From NCBI GenBank assembly GCA_947063875.1, contig CAMSTY010000033.1, positions 1 through 38,949 on the forward strand: 38,949 nucleotides of DNA. Direction: 5' to 3'. Position 1 is the stretch's first letter. Each line of letters starts with the position of its first letter. The DNA comes from an uncultured bacterium. GTDB lineage: Bacteria; Bacillota; Clostridia; Lachnospirales; Lachnospiraceae. The notes beneath the pieces were generated by a model that had not been told where the DNA came from, ran no database searches, and saw only the letters and a list, made by a program, of their open reading frames with translations. This document shows, in pieces, positions 35,689-38,949 of this stretch. A program made the translations under genes and the position numbers.

Positions 35689-36882
35689 ATGGCAAAAGCA
35701 AAGTTTGAAAGAAACAAACCGCATTGTAACATCGGTACCATCGGCCACGTTGACCATGGTAAAACCACACTGACCGCTGCTATCACCAAGACCCTGCATG
35801 AGAGAAAGGGCACCGGTGAGGCTGTGGCATTTGAAAACATTGATAAGGCTCCGGAAGAGAGAGAGCGTGGTATCACCATCTCTACCGCTCACGTTGAGTA
35901 CGAGACTGACAACAGACACTATGCGCACGTGGACTGCCCAGGACATGCCGACTACGTTAAGAACATGATCACCGGCGCTGCTCAGATGGACGGCGCTATC
36001 CTGGTAGTTGCTGCTACCGACGGTGTTATGGCTCAGACCAGAGAGCACATCCTGCTGTCCCGTCAGGTAGGCGTTCCGTATATCGTTGTATTCATGAACA
36101 AGTGCGATATGGTTGACGATCCGGAACTGCTGGAGCTGGTTGACATGGAGATCCGTGAACTGCTGAACGAGTATGAGTTCCCGGGCGACGACACCCCGAT
36201 CATTCAGGGTTCTGCCCTGAAGGCTCTGGAGGACCCGACCAGCGAGTGGGGCGACAAGGTTCTGGAGCTGATGGATGCGGTTGACTCCTGGGTTCCGGAT
36301 CCGGAGCGTGAGACCGACAAGCCGTTCCTGATGCCTGTAGAGGATGTATTCACCATTACCGGTCGTGGTACCGTTGCTACCGGCCGTGTAGAGCGTGGTA
36401 CTCTGCACCTGAACGATGAAGTTGAGATCGTTGGTATCAAGGAAGAGACCAGAAAGACCGTTGTTACCGGTATCGAGATGTTCCGTAAGCTTCTGGACGA
36501 GGCTCAGGCTGGTGATAATATCGGCGCTCTGCTGCGTGGCGTACAGAGAACCGAGATCGAGCGTGGCCAGGTTCTGGTAAAACCCGGCTCTGTAAAGTGC
36601 CATCACAAGTTCACCGCTCAGGTGTACGTTCTGACCAAGGACGAGGGTGGCCGTCATACTCCGTTCTTCAATAACTATCGTCCGCAGTTCTACTTCAGAA
36701 CAACTGACGTTACCGGCGTCTGCGAACTGCCGGCTGGCACCGAGATGTGCATGCCTGGTGATAACGTAGAGATGAGCGTTGAGCTGATTCATCCGGTAGC
36801 TATGGAGCAGGGTCTTCGTTTTGCTATCCGTGAGGGTGGTAGAACTGTTGGGTCTGGTAGAGTAGTTTCTATCGTTGAGTAA
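35689..36882 (+). CDS. tuf: Translation elongation factor Tu
   Basis: A 397-residue GTPase that carries aminoacyl-tRNA to the ribosome. G1 [16 protein letters not shown], effector region [35 protein letters not shown], and the domain II/III signatures [13 protein letters not shown] and MPGDNVEM are intact. AAGGAGG lies about 10 bases before the ATG. Strong codon bias (GGT, CGT, ACC) marks high expression. It is followed by a clear terminator, after which sequence character changes. Confidence 0.98.
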   Translation: MAKAKFERNKPHCNIGTIGHVDHGKTTLTAAITKTLHERKGTGEAVAFENIDKAPEERERGITISTAHVEYETDNRHYAHVDCPGHADYVKNMITGAAQMDGAILVVAATDGVMAQTREHILLSRQVGVPYIVVFMNKCDMVDDPELLELVDMEIRELLNEYEFPGDDTPIIQGSALKALEDPTSEWGDKVLELMDAVDSWVPDPERETDKPFLMPVEDVFTITGRGTVATGRVERGTLHLNDEVEIVGIKEETRKTVVTGIEMFRKLLDEAQAGDNIGALLRGVQRTEIERGQVLVKPGSVKCHHKFTAQVYVLTKDEGGRHTPFFNNYRPQFYFRTTDVTGVCELPAGTEMCMPGDNVEMSVELIHPVAMEQGLRFAIREGGRTVGSGRVVSIVE

Positions 36883-36904
36883 TTATAATTTATTCAGTAA
36901 AATT

Positions 36905-36937
36905 AAGGCTTTCGGGGATTTCTCCGAAAGCCTTTTT
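36905..36937 (+). terminator. tuf terminator
   Basis: AAGGCTTTCGG (36905-36915) pairs with CCGAAAGCCTT (36924-36934), with an 8-base loop and a T run to 36937: a strong intrinsic terminator 23 bases after the tuf stop. Confidence 0.93.
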
Positions 36938-36942
36938 ACGTG

Positions 36943-36971
36943 AAAAGCCACTTTAGAGAACTAAAGTGGCT
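36943..36971 (-). terminator. Terminator of the minus-strand XRE gene
   Basis: AGCCACTTTAG (36946-36956) and CTAAAGTGGCT (36961-36971) form a perfect 11-bp stem with a 4-base loop. On the minus strand it is followed by TTTT, as expected for the end of the leftward transcript. Its right arm runs into the TGGCTAC repeat at 36967-36984. Confidence 0.65.
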
Positions 36972-36984
36972 ACAAAATGGCTAC
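36967..36984. repeat. TGGCTAC direct repeat, possible element end or integrase arm site
   Basis: TGGCTAC occurs at 36967-36973 and 36978-36984, 11 bases apart. It lies exactly where chromosomal sequence (tuf and its terminator) meets the AT-rich accessory segment. Short direct repeats of this kind are typical of integrase arm or core sites. That reading is inference; the matching right end is outside the window. Confidence 0.35.
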
Positions 36985-37009
36985 GATATTTTATTCTTGC
37001 ACTATTTTT

Positions 37010-37474
37010 CTATTTTATGTCTTTCAGATCAGCAGCTCTTTCAGGAGAAGTATGATTTTTCTTCAGCATTTTAGTATATTCAAAGAGGTCTCGTCTGGTT
37101 GTATCATCTAATACATATAAATCAGCAATCAATTCATCCACCATAGGCAGCTCTGTGTAATCGAACTTTTTCAGAATGCGGGCAGTGCGATCTGATATAT
37201 AGCTATTTTTATGACTGTCAATGTTCCGCTTTTCACTGTCAGATGGAAGTGCTGGTAAGGTCTCAATGTAGTCATATGGATTATCCTTGCAGATAGAACT
37301 GATAGGAATATCCAATATATTAGAAATTCTAAGCGCGGTGTCAAAACGGATAGCGGTATCCCTCTGAATAATGGAATAAAGCGTTGTTGGTGCAATCTTT
37401 GCTTTTAGGGCAAGTTCTTTCACTGTCATGCCCTTGCTGTCTAAAATATCTTTTAAATTTTGACCATAACCCAT
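37010..37474 (-). CDS. XRE-family HTH regulator
   Basis: A 154-residue DNA-binding protein. An N-terminal Cro/C1-type helix-turn-helix (about 5-60: LKDILDSKGMTVKELALKAKIAPTTLYSIIQ) is followed by a charged C-terminal part (about 75-154) of unknown type. It may be the repressor of the mobile segment, or the antitoxin of the gene upstream, whose stop lies only 19 bases before this start. An AAAGGAA ribosome site lies about 12 bases upstream. It probably forms one transcript with the 311-residue gene. Confidence 0.87.
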   Translation of the reverse strand: MGYGQNLKDILDSKGMTVKELALKAKIAPTTLYSIIQRDTAIRFDTALRISNILDIPISSICKDNPYDYIETLPALPSDSEKRNIDSHKNSYISDRTARILKKFDYTELPMVDELIADLYVLDDTTRRDLFEYTKMLKKNHTSPERAADLKDIK

Positions 37475-37493
37475 ATAATCATGTTCCTTTCTG

Positions 37494-38429
37494 CTAAATA
37501 TTATTTATTTCGCTTTTAGCTTTTCTTCCCAAATAGACGAAATCCATTAAAGAATAGAATGTCATCATTTCTTTTGAATTATCTCGTATCATGTCTCTTT
37601 TATAATTATTATAATGCTCAATAGCTTCTTCAAAACTTTTATACATTTTTCCAGATTCATTAATTGATGTCCTTGGATCGCTAATCTTAGCATACAGCAA
37701 ATCGTACATGTTATTGTATTCATCAAAATTTAGACTTACAAATGCTTGATATATTCCCGGCGATATCTCAATACTATTAATTCTATCATATTTTTCTATT
37801 TCGTATTTAGTTGGGTATAGTATTGCTTTTATCGTTTCGCTGTTATCATCTAACCATTTATATGCAATTTCCTTGTTAAAAAGTTTAATTATGGATAAAC
37901 ATAGTTTATCTGCTACTTGTATATTTTTTTTATCTTTTTCAAATAAATATTTCCATGTTTTATATCTAATAATAGGCGGTAAGAGCGAGAACATTTTTAA
38001 TACTTGAGGTGGCGAATATATACTTACTTGTATATCCAAAAAATATTTAATAAAAATAAGTGCATACAAATCTAAAATGGCATCCTCGACGCTTTCAACT
38101 TCTTCGTTAGAAAATTCCTCGGTATGTTGAGTATGAGTACTATCTCTTCCGAGAGGATTTATTTTACCTATTATTTCAATCAATCTATCACTTAATTCAT
38201 TACCTAAATTGTTCATTCCGCTATTTACAGCAGCATTACTTGATTTCTTTTTTACTTGACCTAACATTAGAGATTTACTATTACCAATATCCAAAATTTT
38301 TCTAACCATCACTTCTGCATGTTTCCTTAGGCCAGCCAATTTACCCATATTAGATATTTCTATATATTGGGTATCATGCAACAAATTTCCTATTAAGACT
38401 GCATATTCACTATCATTAAATTCATTCAT
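37494..38429 (-). CDS. Unknown protein with HEPN/DUF4145-like N-terminal half
   Basis: 311 residues, no signal or membrane segment, encoded in very AT-rich DNA unlike the chromosome to the left. The N-terminal half resembles DUF4145/HEPN-type helical proteins: LAGLRKHAEVMVRKILDIGN (about 31-50), then GRDSTHTQHTEEFSNEEVES (94-113), with an R-x6-H motif (Arg95, His102; His99 also near), then a long helix ending DAILDLYALIFIKYFLD. R-x4-6-H is the ribonuclease signature of HEPN proteins. The C-terminal half is unassigned. Its pairing with a downstream XRE gene fits a toxin-antitoxin or defence cassette carried by an integrative element. All functional claims are inference from motif and context. 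Confidence 0.7.
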   Translation of the reverse strand: MNEFNDSEYAVLIGNLLHDTQYIEISNMGKLAGLRKHAEVMVRKILDIGNSKSLMLGQVKKKSSNAAVNSGMNNLGNELSDRLIEIIGKINPLGRDSTHTQHTEEFSNEEVESVEDAILDLYALIFIKYFLDIQVSIYSPPQVLKMFSLLPPIIRYKTWKYLFEKDKKNIQVADKLCLSIIKLFNKEIAYKWLDDNSETIKAILYPTKYEIEKYDRINSIEISPGIYQAFVSLNFDEYNNMYDLLYAKISDPRTSINESGKMYKSFEEAIEHYNNYKRDMIRDNSKEMMTFYSLMDFVYLGRKAKSEINNI

Positions 38430-38551
38430 AAAATATCTTTCCTTCCAATTTATACTATTAACAACATAAACATATAAAACCTAGTTACATTATAACATTG
38501 CACGACATATTATGCAATTCGTAAATATCGAAAAATAATTTTAAAATAGTA

Positions 38552-38580
38552 TTGACAAAATACGCAATGAGTAATAATAT
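38552..38580 (+). promoter_or_regulatory. Promoter of the excisionase-integrase pair
   Basis: TTGACA (38552-38557), 17 bases, TAATAT (38575-38580). TACGCA (38561-38566) inside the spacer and TGCGTA (38602-38607) downstream form a spaced inverted repeat, and a related GCAATTCGTAA lies upstream near 38514. These are candidate operators for the XRE protein in this divergent region. Nothing else is seen in 38430-38641. Confidence 0.65.
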
Positions 38581-38641
38581 AAGATTAATCTAAACACGAA
38601 ATGCGTAATTAGAGAAAATATAATGCGAAAGGAGAATTGGT

Positions 38642-38836
38642 ATGGAAAAGACAAACTATATGATGACTGTTGATGATGTCGCTCAGGAGTTGGGTGTGTC
38701 AAAGCAGAAAGGGTATCGCATTATCCGTCAGCTCAACGAGGAATTGGCGGCTGCCGGATATATGACGGTGCAGGCAAAAGTGCCACATACATACTGGAGT
38801 GAAAGATTTTACTTCGGCAAAAGAAATATCGGATAA
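38642..38836 (+). CDS. Small HTH protein, excisionase-like
   Basis: A 64-residue protein with a helix-turn-helix at about 8-36 (MTVDDVAQELGVSKQKGYRIIRQ) and a basic, aromatic C-terminus. Proteins of this size and type commonly lie directly upstream of tyrosine integrase genes, where they act as excisionases or regulators. AAGGAG lies 9 bases before the ATG, and the integrase start follows 19 bases after the stop. Confidence 0.78.
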   Translation: MEKTNYMMTVDDVAQELGVSKQKGYRIIRQLNEELAAAGYMTVQAKVPHTYWSERFYFGKRNIG

Positions 38837-38855
38837 AGAAGGGAGTAATTATAGA

Positions 38856-38949
38856 ATGGCAGTATCCAAAGATACAGAAAAAGGCACATGGACTTCACAG
38901 ATATGGGTGGAGGACTGGCAGGGCAAGAAAAAACATAAGAAGAAACGGG
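38856..38949 (+). CDS. Tyrosine recombinase/integrase, N-terminal fragment (cut by window end)
   Basis: Only 31 codons are visible from the ATG at 38856 to the window end. The start, MAVSKDTEKGTWTSQIWVED, then WQGKKKHKKKR, resembles the arm-type DNA-binding N-terminus of phage and conjugative-element integrases. A GGGAG site lies about 10 bases upstream. The catalytic R-H-R-Y part would be outside the window, so the call rests on this short stretch and on the excisionase-like gene before it. Confidence 0.65.
   Translation, partial: MAVSKDTEKGTWTSQIWVEDWQGKKKHKKKR

Overview
The window looks like a Lachnospiraceae-type (Clostridia) chromosome, consistent with a gut fibre degrader. Evidence: a type III glutamine synthetase, a str-operon block rpsL-rpsG-fusA-tuf, strong AGGAGG ribosome sites with some TTG and GTG starts, a Csp-like subtilase, a TIGR04086-type membrane protein, and a beta-mannan locus laid out like those described in Roseburia. 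No rRNA, tRNA or CRISPR array was seen. The genus is an inference.

Region 1 (1-2.8 kb): glnN behind a promoter and a leader hairpin that resembles an intrinsic terminator, then an intergenic stretch with a perfect 36-bp direct repeat around a TG microsatellite.

Region 2 (2.8-24.4 kb): a beta-mannan/galactomannan utilisation locus. A LacI-family regulator precedes two transcription units. Unit 1 encodes a lipoprotein sugar-binding protein, two ABC permeases, a secreted membrane-anchored GH26 mannanase with carbohydrate-binding modules, and a 1809-residue secreted protein made of about a dozen beta-rich modules with no recognisable catalytic domain. Unit 2 encodes GH36 alpha-galactosidase, a GH130 mannooligosaccharide phosphorylase, a cellobiose/mannobiose 2-epimerase, a GH130 mannosylglucose phosphorylase and a phosphohexomutase. 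Both units start from almost the same ~80-bp promoter module (TTGAAA-N17-TATAAT), so they are probably co-regulated. Inferred flow: GH26 cuts mannan outside, ABC import follows, GH36 removes galactose, GH130 enzymes and the epimerase release mannose-1-phosphate and glucose, and the mutase makes mannose-6-phosphate. No ABC ATPase gene is present.

Region 3 (24.4-31.7 kb): a small coiled-coil protein gene, a GH1 beta-glucosidase directly followed by an extended ClpX paralogue, a convergent Csp-like S8 protease, then an LspA-like signal peptidase II and a CNNM/CBS membrane protein.

Region 4 (31.8-36.9 kb): a TIGR04086-type membrane protein and, divergently, rpsL-rpsG-fusA from a consensus promoter, then tuf from its own promoter and terminator.

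Region 5 (36.9 kb to end): an AT-rich accessory segment behind tuf, with an XRE regulator, a 311-residue protein carrying an R-x6-H motif (possible HEPN/DUF4145-like), a small HTH excisionase-like protein and the start of a tyrosine integrase cut by the window edge. It looks like an integrative element. The best candidates for something undescribed are the giant modular protein of the mannan locus and the XRE/putative-HEPN pair.
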